Program-made: the position numbers and the translations under genes
Shown: one piece after another, positions 27,918 through 36,532 of the stretch
How positions within the stretch are numbered: position 1 is the stretch's first letter
How the letters are laid out: every line of letters starts with the position of its first letter
Assembly (NCBI GenBank): GCA_048270425.1
Contig: JBLWSY010000002.1
Coordinates: 62,001-126,000 of the forward strand
Direction: 5' to 3'
DNA from: Oceanospirillum sp048270425
GTDB taxonomy: Bacteria; Pseudomonadota; Gammaproteobacteria; Pseudomonadales; Halomonadaceae
Length of the DNA stretch: 64,000 bases
The notes under the pieces: generated by a model
Told to the model about the DNA's origin: nothing
What the model saw: the letters and a program-made list of their open reading frames with translations, nothing else
Databases searched by the model: none

Positions 27918-28190
27918 ATGATCGAAGTCCCCTACCGGGATATTTCACCGGATGCGCTGCAGGGATTGCTGGAAGATTTTGTTACCCGTCAGGGCTATGA
28001 CACCACAGAGGTTGATGTTGGTCTTGAAGATTGGGTACAGCAGGTGCGTCAGCAGCTGGTGAAAGGCGAGCTGACTATCGTCTTTGATCCTCTGACCGAG
28101 TCAGTGACCATTCTCACCAAACAGGAATACCGCAAGCGAGTTCAGGAAGCGGCCTTGGGCGGTGGTTCTGAGCCAGATCCTTTTGACTGA
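27918..28190 (+). CDS. YheU-family small protein
   Basis: 90 residues, acidic. The N-terminal part IEVPYRDISPDALQGLLEDF and the middle stretch with GLEDWVQQVRQQL, then LVKGELTIVFDP, match the YheU family (UPF0270), conserved in gammaproteobacteria without a known role. E. coli YheU is 72 residues, so this one has a longer C-terminus. It is 81 bp downstream of the lipoprotein gene. Confidence 0.75.
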   Translation: MIEVPYRDISPDALQGLLEDFVTRQGYDTTEVDVGLEDWVQQVRQQLVKGELTIVFDPLTESVTILTKQEYRKRVQEAALGGGSEPDPFD

Positions 28191-28270
28191 GTATTCCCTG
28201 TAAATTTGATATACATTCCCACGCGGAGAGGCTGTGAAGGTATTCATTTTAAATAGGTAAAAACATAACC

Positions 28271-28356
28271 GTAGGATGGTGCAAAGCGAAGCGTGCCCAT
28301 CAGATTGCGGGTTTTGTTGATGGGCTCGGCCACGACGTGTCCTTAGTCCATCCTAC
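28271..28356. repeat. 86-bp palindromic element (MITE/REP-like)
   Basis: Outer arms GTAGGATGG (28271-28279) and CCATCCTAC (28348-28356) are perfect complements. An inner pair GCCCATCA (28295-28302) and TGATGGGC (28318-28325) makes a second stem. The arm sequence and internal AAGCGAAGCGTGCCCATC resemble a short interspersed repeat seen in several gammaproteobacterial genomes. This is recognition from memory, not from a search. It has no coding capacity and lies between yheU and the tct terminator. Confidence 0.6.
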
Positions 28357-28413
28357 TTATGATTTCTTTCACATCCTCTCTGCGTGTTAGCGTCTGAAGA
28401 TTAGGAATCCATA

Positions 28414-28450
28414 GAAAAGCCCCGGATCATCTGATGATCCGGGGCTTTTC
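28414..28450 (-). terminator. Strong bidirectional terminator between yheU and tctA
   Basis: 18-base arms at 28414-28431 and 28433-28450 are perfect complements (GAAAAGCCCCGGATCATC). The A4 and T4 at the ends would give U-tails in both directions. It can end the leftward tct transcript and the rightward ligA-yheU transcript. Confidence 0.85.
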
Positions 28451-28474
28451 AGTTAGCGCTTCAGTAAAAAGCAA

Positions 28475-29980
28475 TCAGCCTTTTACGGGTGTCTTACGAT
28501 TCAGCATCGACATAATCCTGTTGCCGAACAGAGAGATCAGCAGTAGGGCCAGAATCAGCAGCGTTACCGGGCGCTCCAGCACATAGCTGAACTCGCCGCC
28601 ACTGATCTGGTAAGAGTGCAGCAGAGAACTCTCTGCCATACTGCCCAGCAGGATGCCGATCACTGCCGCCGGAACCGAGTAGTTATAGCGACGGAACAAC
28701 CAGCCGATCACGGCAAACACCAGCACCGTTACCGGCCCCGAGATATTGCCGGTCAGGCCGAAGGAGCCGAAGACCGCCAGCGCCAGAACCGATGGAATCA
28801 GATACTTCATCGGAACCTTCACCACGTTAGCCAGCATTGGCAGACACAGCAGTGCCAGTGCCATCAGCAGAATCACCTGACCGAAGTTAGCAAAGATGAT
28901 GGCGTAAACGATGTCGGTTTCTTCACGGATAAACTGCGGCCCACCGGTAATATTGTGCATGGCAAAGGCCGCCAGCATTACCGCTGTAGCGCCACCGCCG
29001 GGAATACCCAGAGCCAGCAGGGTTGCCATAGAACCTGCTTCAGAGGTGCTGTTAGCAGATTCCGATGCCACCACACCTTTCGGATTGCCTTCACCGAAGC
29101 TCTCCGGATTTTTGTCCCGGCGCTTGGTTTCGATATAGGACAGCAGGTTGGATACTGAAGAGCCGACACCGGGCACTGCTCCGATAAAGACACCAATCAG
29201 ACTGCCCCGGATCAGAACACCCGGATAACGGAACGCCTGAAAAAAGCCTTTGAGAATCAGGCCGATATTCACTTTACGGGCATCTTCGTTTTCCACCAGA
29301 TAAGGCGTGTTCACCAGACGCAGTAACTCTGAGGCGGCAAACATGCCCATCATTGCCGGAATCACAGGCACACCATCCAGCAGATATTCATTACCCAGCG
29401 TACCGCGCAGCATACCGGCTTCACTGAAACCGATTGTACCGATCAGAAGACCTACAAAACCGGCAATCAGACCTTTTACCATGTGGCTGCCGCTGAGGCT
29501 GGCGATCAGAGTCATACCCCAAAGAATCACTGCGAACATCTCAGCAGGCCCCAGTTTCAGCACCAGACCTGAGATCGGCTGAATCAGAATAAAGAGAATG
29601 ATGTAGCCCACCAGCACACCAAAGCTTGAGGCACCCAGTGCCAGCCCCAGCGCCTGATTGTGTTCCCCTTTTCGGGCCATCGGGTAACCGTCAAAGGCGG
29701 TGGCAATGGCGGATGACGTTCCCGGGATATTCATCAGAATCGCCGGAACACCGCTACCAAAAGAGCCACCGGTGAAGATCGCAGTCAGAAACAGCATCGC
29801 CTGCATAAAGTCCATATACAGGGTCATCGGCAGGAAGATCGCCATCGCCATAGAGATCTGCAGGCCGGGAATAGCACCAAAAATCAGGCCGATCAGAATG
29901 CCCGGAATCACCACCAGCCAGGGTGTTGCGCTGGAAAACAGCAGGCTGATCGCATCAGCTGCAGCAAGAAAATCGATCAT
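28475..29980 (-). CDS. tctA: TctA, large membrane subunit of tripartite tricarboxylate transporter
   Basis: 501 residues with 10-12 hydrophobic segments and the family's glycine-rich sequences (LIGLIFGAIPGLQISMAMAI near the N-terminus, FIGAVPGVGSSVSNLLSY in the middle). It is the main channel of a TctABC importer for citrate-like or other carboxylates. The substrate cannot be read from sequence. It is downstream of tctC and tctB on the minus strand, separated from tctB by 33 bp. Confidence 0.93.
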   Translation of the reverse strand: MIDFLAAADAISLLFSSATPWLVVIPGILIGLIFGAIPGLQISMAMAIFLPMTLYMDFMQAMLFLTAIFTGGSFGSGVPAILMNIPGTSSAIATAFDGYPMARKGEHNQALGLALGASSFGVLVGYIILFILIQPISGLVLKLGPAEMFAVILWGMTLIASLSGSHMVKGLIAGFVGLLIGTIGFSEAGMLRGTLGNEYLLDGVPVIPAMMGMFAASELLRLVNTPYLVENEDARKVNIGLILKGFFQAFRYPGVLIRGSLIGVFIGAVPGVGSSVSNLLSYIETKRRDKNPESFGEGNPKGVVASESANSTSEAGSMATLLALGIPGGGATAVMLAAFAMHNITGGPQFIREETDIVYAIIFANFGQVILLMALALLCLPMLANVVKVPMKYLIPSVLALAVFGSFGLTGNISGPVTVLVFAVIGWLFRRYNYSVPAAVIGILLGSMAESSLLHSYQISGGEFSYVLERPVTLLILALLLISLFGNRIMSMLNRKTPVKG

Positions 29981-30013
29981 GTCATAACTCCGCTTTCAAT
30001 CTTGGGTTAACGG

Positions 30014-30469
30014 CTAGTAGTCAGTTGGCAGCAACAGCATCGGCATTGGATACGGCAGCATGTAAGAGAAAAACAGCGCCACCAATAAGCCGAAGCAAAG
30101 GCTGTAACCCAGCAGCCAAACCTTGCGGCGCTCGCCCTGTAGCCATAGAAATGCAGAGACAAAAAGCAGAGTACCCACATCAAATCCCAGCCACTCCAGT
30201 GTCAACACGTAAGCGGCGAAAAGACCCATCACCGGCATAATCTCTACCATAGGCTCCCGGGAATCATGTTCCTCGGTCGGCCCTTTTCTGAGCTGATTAA
30301 TCAGATCAAGAGTACAGAGCAGCACAGCAAGGCCGGCGATGGGTAAAATCAAAATCAGGTTTTCAACACTTTGGGATGCGCTCCAGGCATCGGCCAGATA
30401 CCAGAGTACAAATGCAACCAGTCCCGCCAGAACCGCAAGGTCGGCGTACATTTTCTTGTGCAGTTTCAT
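30014..30469 (-). CDS. tctB: TctB, small membrane subunit of tripartite tricarboxylate transporter
   Basis: 151 residues with four hydrophobic segments, a size and topology typical for TctB. A hydrophilic Glu/Arg-rich loop (RKGPTEEHDSREP) sits between segments 2 and 3. It lies between tctC and tctA, after a 240-bp spacer with two hairpins. Confidence 0.88.
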   Translation of the reverse strand: MKLHKKMYADLAVLAGLVAFVLWYLADAWSASQSVENLILILPIAGLAVLLCTLDLINQLRKGPTEEHDSREPMVEIMPVMGLFAAYVLTLEWLGFDVGTLLFVSAFLWLQGERRKVWLLGYSLCFGLLVALFFSYMLPYPMPMLLLPTDY

Positions 30470-30580
30470 AGAAAAATCTCTTAAAACAGAGGAGGTGGTC
30501 GTAAGAGGTGCGATCCTTGCAGCTTTACCGGACCAAAACGATCTCGGCTAAAACATCTCGTTCAACTGAGATGGTGTTGC

Positions 30581-30607
30581 TTTGCTCAGGGCTGCTCCCT
30601 GAGCAAA
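30581..30607 (-). repeat. 11-bp perfect stem-loop in the tctC-tctB spacer
   Basis: TTTGCTCAGGG (30581-30591), five-base loop, CCCTGAGCAAA (30597-30607). There is no adjacent T-run, so it is more likely a 3' stabiliser of the tctC part of the message than a full terminator. Confidence 0.6.
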
Positions 30608-30663
30608 ACAGAAACCAGCGGCAGTCTTAAGTTAACAACACCATTCGACGATAATCCGGTCAG

Positions 30664-30701
30664 GCAGTAACAACAGAGCGGTTCAGCTCTGCAGTTACTG
30701 C
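30664..30701 (-). repeat. Second stem-loop directly after tctC
   Basis: GCAGTAAC (30664-30671) pairs with GTTACTGC (30694-30701), and inside it CAGAGC (30674-30679) pairs with GCTCTG (30686-30691), with a two-base internal mismatch. It lies 9 bp beyond the tctC stop. With the next hairpin it could favour tctC over tctBA expression. Confidence 0.6.
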
Positions 30702-30709
30702 AGGCAGAA

Positions 30710-31732
30710 TTAGTCGTTCTTCAGCAGGTAGGCGTATTTTTTGAAGGTATCAAAGTTCTGTTTCATCAGCTGGTCCGCTTTTTCTGGGCCAACCCAAACG
30801 CCACCGATATCCGCTTTATTCAGGTATTTCTGAACTTCTTTACGGGCCAGAGTATTCTGAATCGCCAGTGTCAGTTTTTTGTAGCGCTCCGGATACTTCT
30901 GCTTGAACTCGGTGCTGACTGCAAAACCGCGCATCGACCCCGGCAGAACCGCTACTTCAACATTAAGAGGCTTCAGTGCTTCGTTGATGGTTGGAGCATC
31001 CCACTTATTGCTGCGCTCTTCGCTGACAATCGCCAGAGGGCGCAGGAACTCACGGATACCTTCACTACCCTGAGCACTGATGGAGATCAGATCAACCTGA
31101 CCGCCTGCTACTGCAGAGCGTGCCTTGCCACCGCTGTTGTAAGTGACCAGCGCCAGGTTTTCCTGCGGGATGTTGTTCGCTTCCAGCAGCAGACGCAGCA
31201 TCAGGTGGCCGGCAGAACCCTGAACCACAGAAGCGCGAACCGCTTTAGGTTCGGTGCGGATTTTTTCCAGCACTTCGGCCAGACTTTGGTATGGGGTGTC
31301 TTTGTTTACTGCGATCAGATCCATATCGAACCATTGAAAGTTCAGGAAGCTGAAGTCTTCAACGGTGTAGCTGGCGTTACCTTTCAGGATGGTATTCGAC
31401 AGGTAAGGCGCGAAGGTGGAAGCGAATACGGTGTAGCCGTCACCCGGACGGTTCAGTACATAGTTTGCTGCGATCTGAGTACCGGCACCCTTCTTGTTGA
31501 TTACCTTGATCGGCTCACCCAGCTCGTCTGCTAAAAAGCTGGTCATAGAGCGGGTCATACGGTCGGCACTACCACCAACACCGAAACCAACAACAAAGTT
31601 AAGAGGCTTGTTCGGATAGTCGCTGGCATGGGCCTGCTGGGAGGTCAGCAGACCAAAAGAGACAGTTGCAACCGTTACTGAAGCAAGTAACGTATTGATT
31701 TTAAGGAGTTTGCCTAGTTTTTTTGTCAGCAT
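30710..31732 (-). CDS. tctC: TctC, periplasmic substrate-binding protein of tripartite tricarboxylate transporter
   Basis: 340 residues. An N-terminal signal peptide of about 36 residues ends near QQAHASDYP. The mature protein has the Bug/TctC fold with VGFGVGGSADRMTR at the ligand-binding start. It delivers a carboxylate to TctAB. It is the first gene of the leftward operon and faces tctD across 188 bp. Confidence 0.93.
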   Translation of the reverse strand: MLTKKLGKLLKINTLLASVTVATVSFGLLTSQQAHASDYPNKPLNFVVGFGVGGSADRMTRSMTSFLADELGEPIKVINKKGAGTQIAANYVLNRPGDGYTVFASTFAPYLSNTILKGNASYTVEDFSFLNFQWFDMDLIAVNKDTPYQSLAEVLEKIRTEPKAVRASVVQGSAGHLMLRLLLEANNIPQENLALVTYNSGGKARSAVAGGQVDLISISAQGSEGIREFLRPLAIVSEERSNKWDAPTINEALKPLNVEVAVLPGSMRGFAVSTEFKQKYPERYKKLTLAIQNTLARKEVQKYLNKADIGGVWVGPEKADQLMKQNFDTFKKYAYLLKND

Positions 31733-31818
31733 TGAGTCACTCTCTTTTTATATTTATTGATTCATTTTTAATGATTGGTTGTGTTCCGAGAATCACTCTA
31801 ACCTTCGTAGCTGGCATG

Positions 31819-31839
31819 AAGCTGGCAAACGGCCAGCTT
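31819..31839. promoter_or_regulatory. Inverted repeat in the tctC/tctD divergent promoter region
   Basis: AAGCTGG (31819-31825) and CCAGCTT (31833-31839) are perfect complements around seven bases. A third related half-site, GTAGCTGGCA, lies just upstream at 31807-31816. The position between tctC and tctD suggests a binding site for the TctD regulator, which is an inference. Confidence 0.45.
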
Positions 31840-31920
31840 GTGGAAAGTGGACACTGATCTTGTTAAAAGATATTCAACTAATAACAAAAACGACCAACAT
31901 TATCCTTCGGGAGATCCCTG

Positions 31921-32592
31921 ATGCGACTCTTAATTATTGAAGATAGCCCGACTCTGGCGGAAGGGCTGCGGCAAACATTGCAGCAGGCGGGCTACGCCGT
32001 AGACACCATAGGCGATGGCATACAGGGCCAGGCGATGCTGCAACACCAGCTGTACGATCTGGTGATACTGGATCTGGGGCTGCCAAGACTGGATGGCATG
32101 ACCATACTCAGGGAGCTGCGTCAGCGGGGCGATGCCCTGCCGGTACTGATTATCTCGGCACGGGACCAGCTTGACCAACGTATCGAGGGGCTGGAGCTGG
32201 GGGCGGATGATTACCTGTGTAAGCCTTTCGAGCAGGAAGAGGTTGTCGCCCGGGTTCGGGCTCTGTTACGTCGCAGCATGAACAAAACCAATCACCTGAT
32301 GCGCTATGGTGCGATCAGTCTGGATCCCGGTGCTCAGGTGCTGACCTTTGAAGATCAGCCGCTGGAACTGCATCGCCGTGAACTGGCCGTGCTGGCCTAT
32401 CTGTTGAGTAATGTCGGTCGGGTAGTGAGTAAGGAGCAGATTGCAGAACGCATCAGCTCCTTTGATGATCTGGTCAGTTCTTCTGCCATCGAAACCTATG
32501 TATCCCGCTTACGTAAAAAGCTGAAGGGCGAGCTGAAACTGAAAACCGTACGCGGCTTAGGCTACCTGCTGGAACCGGAAGAGCCTCAATAA
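31921..32592 (+). CDS. tctD: TctD, OmpR-type response regulator
   Basis: 223 residues: receiver domain with acidic residues E7-D8, phospho-acceptor D51 (LDLGLPRLDG) and K in CKPFEQEE, then a winged-helix DNA-binding domain (VSRLRKKLKGELKLKTVRGLGYLL). It is divergent from tctCBA and followed by the kinase gene after 25 bp. By family and position it should activate the transporter when its substrate is present. Confidence 0.92.
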   Translation: MRLLIIEDSPTLAEGLRQTLQQAGYAVDTIGDGIQGQAMLQHQLYDLVILDLGLPRLDGMTILRELRQRGDALPVLIISARDQLDQRIEGLELGADDYLCKPFEQEEVVARVRALLRRSMNKTNHLMRYGAISLDPGAQVLTFEDQPLELHRRELAVLAYLLSNVGRVVSKEQIAERISSFDDLVSSSAIETYVSRLRKKLKGELKLKTVRGLGYLLEPEEPQ

Positions 32593-32617
32593 AACGATCC
32601 CTGACAGGAAACCCAAC

Positions 32618-34186
32618 ATGACATCCCGCCGAGGTTTTTATTCCATCCGCAGCCGCCTTATCGTCTGGCTGTTGTTACCCATCAGCTTGCTCGGGGTGAT
32701 CGCTATCGGCATCACCTCATCTCTGATCACCTCTCAGGCCAATAAGGTGTTTGACCGGCTCTTAATGGGGGTTGCCTACAGCATTGAGCAGCGCCTGGTG
32801 CACCGGGGCGGTGAGGTGGTTCTGAATATGCCTTACTTCACGCTGGATGTGATGGAGTCGGCCTCTTCCGAGAAGCTCTTCTATCGGGTACAGCAGCAAA
32901 CCGGAAACCTGTTGGCGGGCTTTAAGGGCTTACCGAAACCGGATAACCAGACTCAGGAGATTCAGTACTACAACACGGTTTTTGCCGGTAATGACCTAAG
33001 GGCGGTATCCCTGCTGATTCCCGGAGAAACGCCGCAAACTACGGTGGAGATTATTGTGGCGGAATCCCTTAGCGGTCGGCAGGGTTTTGCGGAAAACATC
33101 CTTGTGGTTCTGGTACTGGTATCACTGTTAGCCATGGCGCTGATGCTGCTGGCGGCTATCTATGCCGTGCATCGCGGCCTGCTGCCTTTAAGGCGATTGA
33201 GCCAGCGTATTGAGCAGCGTTCAGAGCATGACCTGCGGCCTCTGATCAGCAGCGTACCGAAGGAGGTGGCCCCTCTGGTGGATAGCATCAACTTTATGAT
33301 GCAGCGAACCCGGGACAATATTGAACATATCCAGCAGTTTAATGCCGATGTCTCCCACCAACTGAGAACGCCGCTGGCGGAGATCAAAACCCTCGCCCAG
33401 CTGGCGCAGCAGGAGCTAACGGGCCATGGGCCGGAAGGCTCACCACAGATTGGTACCTCCGGACAGTTAGAGCGCTTTCGTCAAATAGAGCAAATTACGG
33501 ACTTTATGAGCCGGACAACCCAGCAGCTGCTCTCCTACGCCAAAACCCGCCAGAGCCTGCTGGATCAGCAAATGTTAAAACCGTTGGATCTGATCGACTT
33601 CTGTCGTCAGCTGATTATGCGTCAGGTTCCCCGAATCTACCGGCAGGGCGGGGAGATCGAGTTTGAAGATTTTCAGGCCTCTGCCGCCTGGATCGAAGGC
33701 GATGCCGTGATGCTCAGCGGCCTGCTGACCAATCTGATCGATAATGCGCTTTACTACGGTGCCTTACCGGATCAGGCTCCCATGATTAAGGTTTCGGTGC
33801 AGGTGGTTCCTGAGCAGCTGCAGAATGGGCAGACAGCACCTTCAGAGACAGCATCTGGGCAGACGAAAAGTTCGCAGATAAAACAGGGACAGGAGCATAA
33901 GAATAAAGCCGGTGCTGTGATTCTGATGGTGGAAGATCAGGGGCCGGGTATTGATCCTGAGCAGATCGAGTCTGTGACCAGTCGCTTTGTACGTCTTGAT
34001 CAGCAGCGACAGGGTAGTGGCCTTGGGCTGGCAATTGTCCGGCAGATTTGTGATTTTCACAGTGCAGAGCTCACACTCAGTAACCGATCAGAAGAGCTTC
34101 AGGAACAACCTCAATCCCGGACAGCTTCGGGGCTTAGGGTTCAGATCCGCTTTCCTCTTGTGGCAAAACCGGCAACGGAAACCTGA
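32618..34186 (+). CDS. tctE: TctE, sensor histidine kinase
   Basis: 522 residues. Two membrane segments (about 12-35 and 160-184) flank a periplasmic sensor domain of TctE type. The phospho-acceptor is H247 in VSHQLRTPLAEIK, and the ATPase domain follows with NLIDNALYYGA, DQGPGI and GSGLGLAIV. A hydrophilic Gln/Ser/Thr/Lys-rich insertion of about 35 residues lies between the N box and the G1 box, which is unusual. It partners with TctD upstream. Confidence 0.9.
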   Translation: MTSRRGFYSIRSRLIVWLLLPISLLGVIAIGITSSLITSQANKVFDRLLMGVAYSIEQRLVHRGGEVVLNMPYFTLDVMESASSEKLFYRVQQQTGNLLAGFKGLPKPDNQTQEIQYYNTVFAGNDLRAVSLLIPGETPQTTVEIIVAESLSGRQGFAENILVVLVLVSLLAMALMLLAAIYAVHRGLLPLRRLSQRIEQRSEHDLRPLISSVPKEVAPLVDSINFMMQRTRDNIEHIQQFNADVSHQLRTPLAEIKTLAQLAQQELTGHGPEGSPQIGTSGQLERFRQIEQITDFMSRTTQQLLSYAKTRQSLLDQQMLKPLDLIDFCRQLIMRQVPRIYRQGGEIEFEDFQASAAWIEGDAVMLSGLLTNLIDNALYYGALPDQAPMIKVSVQVVPEQLQNGQTAPSETASGQTKSSQIKQGQEHKNKAGAVILMVEDQGPGIDPEQIESVTSRFVRLDQQRQGSGLGLAIVRQICDFHSAELTLSNRSEELQEQPQSRTASGLRVQIRFPLVAKPATET

Positions 34187-34297
34187 ATCCTATTCACAGA
34201 CTGGTGCGTATAGCGATACACGAAAGCAATTTTGCATCACCGTCTGCTTGCGGATGACCTATCAGATTCAGACAACGTCAGGGATATAAACCGACCC

Positions 34298-36481
34298 ATG
34301 AAAAAACTTGTTTTGTTGGGTGCCATCGTGGCACTGATCGCCGTCTTTTTCGCCTTCGACCTGAACCAGTATCTGACGCTGGACAGCCTGAAAAGCAGTC
34401 AGGATCAGCTGGCGCAGTTTCGGGATCAGAGCCCGTGGGTGACCGCTGCGGTTTTTTTCCTGATCTATGTGGCGGTAACGGCGCTTTCCCTGCCGGGAGC
34501 CACCATTATGACGCTGGCGATTGGCGCGGTTTACGGCCTGCTCGAAGGTCTGATTCTGGTGAGTTTTGCCTCTACAGTTGGCGCAACTTTAGCCTTTCTG
34601 GTGGCGCGTTTTATCCTGCGCGACAGTGTTCAGCAGCGTTTTGGCGATCGGCTTAAATCACTGAATCAGGGGGTGGAGCATGAAGGCGCGTTCTATCTGT
34701 TTACTCTGCGCTTAGTGCCAGTGTTTCCGTTTTTTCTGGTTAATCTGCTGATGGGCCTAACGCCGATCAAAACCCGTACCTATTACTGGGTCAGCCAGAT
34801 CGGTATGCTGCCAGGTACGCTGGTTTATGTGAATGCGGGTACTCAATTGGGTCAGCTGGATTCCCTGTCCGGTATTGTCTCCCCAGAGGTTCTTTTCTCT
34901 TTTGCCCTGCTGGGTATCTTCCCTTTAATCGCCAAGAAGATCGTCGCCGTGGTGAAAAAGCGTCGGGTCTACAAAGGCTTTAACAAACCGGCCAAATTCG
35001 ACCGTAATCTGATTGTGATTGGTGGTGGCGCTGCCGGTTTAGTGAGTGCCTACATCGCCGCTGCGGTAAAGGCCAAGGTGACCCTGATCGAAGCCAATAA
35101 GATGGGCGGTGACTGTCTCAACTACGGTTGTGTGCCCAGCAAGGCACTGATCAAAAGCGCCAAGGTGGCGGAGCAGATGCGCCATGCCGACCGCTACGGG
35201 CTGGAAGCGGCAGAGCCTGCCTTCAGCTTTAAAAAGGTGATGCAGCGCATCCATGATGTGATTGCGGCCATCGAACCCCATGACAGCGTTGAGCGTTACA
35301 CCGGCCTCGGAGTTGAGGTGCTGCAGGGTTACGCAAAAATTATCGATCCCTGGACGGTGGAGATTCAGCTCAATGATGGCGGCAGCCAGCGTCTAACAGC
35401 GCGCAGTATTGTCATCGCTGCTGGTGCTAAACCCTTTGTACCGGATATTCCGGGGCTGGAGCAGGTGGGTTATCTCACCAGCGATACCCTATGGCATGAG
35501 CTGGCGAAAGAGGATGAAATTCCCAGGCGCATGGTGCTGCTCGGCGGTGGCCCGATCGGTTGTGAGCTGGCGCAGAGTTTTGCCCGTCTTGGTTCTGAGG
35601 TGATTCAGGTGGAACGCAATGACCGCGTCATGATGCGGGAAGACCCGGAAGTATCTGAGCTTGCCGCTAGCGCCCTGCGTAAAAGCGGCGTGCGCCTGAT
35701 GACAGGTTACGAGGCGGTGCGCTGCGAATTGTCGGGGGATGGCGAGCTGCCGAATGATGATGTCGATGGTGAGAAACGCCTGATCGTGAAAGACAGCGCA
35801 GGTAGCGAAGAGGTGGTCGAGTTTGATCGCCTGATTTGTGCTGTGGGTCGTACTGCCCGCCTGACCGGTTATGGTCTTGAGGAGCTGGGCATCCAGACCG
35901 ACAGAACCGTGGTTACCAACGAATATCTGGAAACTCTGTACCCGAATATCTACGCGGCAGGTGATGTGGCGGGGCCATTCCAGTTTACTCATACTGCCTC
36001 TCATCAGGCGTGGTACGCAGCGGTGAATGCCCTCTTTGGCGAGTGGAAAGCCTTTAAGGCGGATTATTCGGTGATTCCCTGGACCACCTTTATTGACCCT
36101 GAGGTTGCCCGGGTTGGCCTGTCGGAGACTGAAGCCCGCGAACGCGGTATCGCCTTTGAAGTCACCCGCTACGGTATTGATGATCTGGATCGCGCCATCG
36201 CCGACAGCAGCAACGAGGGCTTTGTTAAAGTGCTGACACCACCGGGCAAGGACAAAATCCTCGGCGTTACCATCGTCGGCACCCATGCCGGTGATCTGCT
36301 GGCGGAGTATGTGTTAGCCATGAAACATGGCTTGGGGCTGAACAAGATCCTAGGCACCATTCATACCTATCCGACCCTGTCGGAAGCCAATAAGTTTGCG
36401 GCGGGCGAGTGGAAGAAAGCCCATGCCCCGGAGAAGCTGCTGGCATGGGTTGAGAAGTATCACCGCTGGAAGCGGGGGTGA
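34298..36481 (+). CDS. TVP38/DedA-type membrane domain fused to mercuric-reductase-like flavoenzyme
   Basis: 727 residues from the ATG at 34298. Residues about 1-220 form a VTT/TVP38 membrane domain (VTALSLPGATIMTLAIGAVYG). Residues 235 onward are a class I pyridine nucleotide-disulfide oxidoreductase. This part has FAD motif VIGGGAAGLVSAY, redox cysteines C273 and C278 (GGDCLNYGCVPSK), NAD(P)H motif LLGGGPIGCELAQ, and a C-terminal active-site His/Glu (TIHTYPTLSE). It lacks a metal-binding HMA domain and the C-terminal Cys pair of true MerA, so mercury reduction is unlikely. The fusion is found in other bacteria; its substrate is unknown. Confidence 0.85.
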   Translation: MKKLVLLGAIVALIAVFFAFDLNQYLTLDSLKSSQDQLAQFRDQSPWVTAAVFFLIYVAVTALSLPGATIMTLAIGAVYGLLEGLILVSFASTVGATLAFLVARFILRDSVQQRFGDRLKSLNQGVEHEGAFYLFTLRLVPVFPFFLVNLLMGLTPIKTRTYYWVSQIGMLPGTLVYVNAGTQLGQLDSLSGIVSPEVLFSFALLGIFPLIAKKIVAVVKKRRVYKGFNKPAKFDRNLIVIGGGAAGLVSAYIAAAVKAKVTLIEANKMGGDCLNYGCVPSKALIKSAKVAEQMRHADRYGLEAAEPAFSFKKVMQRIHDVIAAIEPHDSVERYTGLGVEVLQGYAKIIDPWTVEIQLNDGGSQRLTARSIVIAAGAKPFVPDIPGLEQVGYLTSDTLWHELAKEDEIPRRMVLLGGGPIGCELAQSFARLGSEVIQVERNDRVMMREDPEVSELAASALRKSGVRLMTGYEAVRCELSGDGELPNDDVDGEKRLIVKDSAGSEEVVEFDRLICAVGRTARLTGYGLEELGIQTDRTVVTNEYLETLYPNIYAAGDVAGPFQFTHTASHQAWYAAVNALFGEWKAFKADYSVIPWTTFIDPEVARVGLSETEARERGIAFEVTRYGIDDLDRAIADSSNEGFVKVLTPPGKDKILGVTIVGTHAGDLLAEYVLAMKHGLGLNKILGTIHTYPTLSEANKFAAGEWKKAHAPEKLLAWVEKYHRWKRG

Positions 36482-36532
36482 GGGCTATACTCCGGCTGTG
36501 CAAGAGCTGGACAGCCAATCGAGGTTAAAAAT

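Noticed and set aside
28271..28356. Insertion sequence
   Set aside because: Only 86 bp, no transposase frame and no visible target duplication. At most a non-autonomous repeat.
34298..36481. Functional mercury resistance gene
   Set aside because: No merR, merT or merP is near, and neither the HMA domain nor the C-terminal Cys pair of MerA is present.
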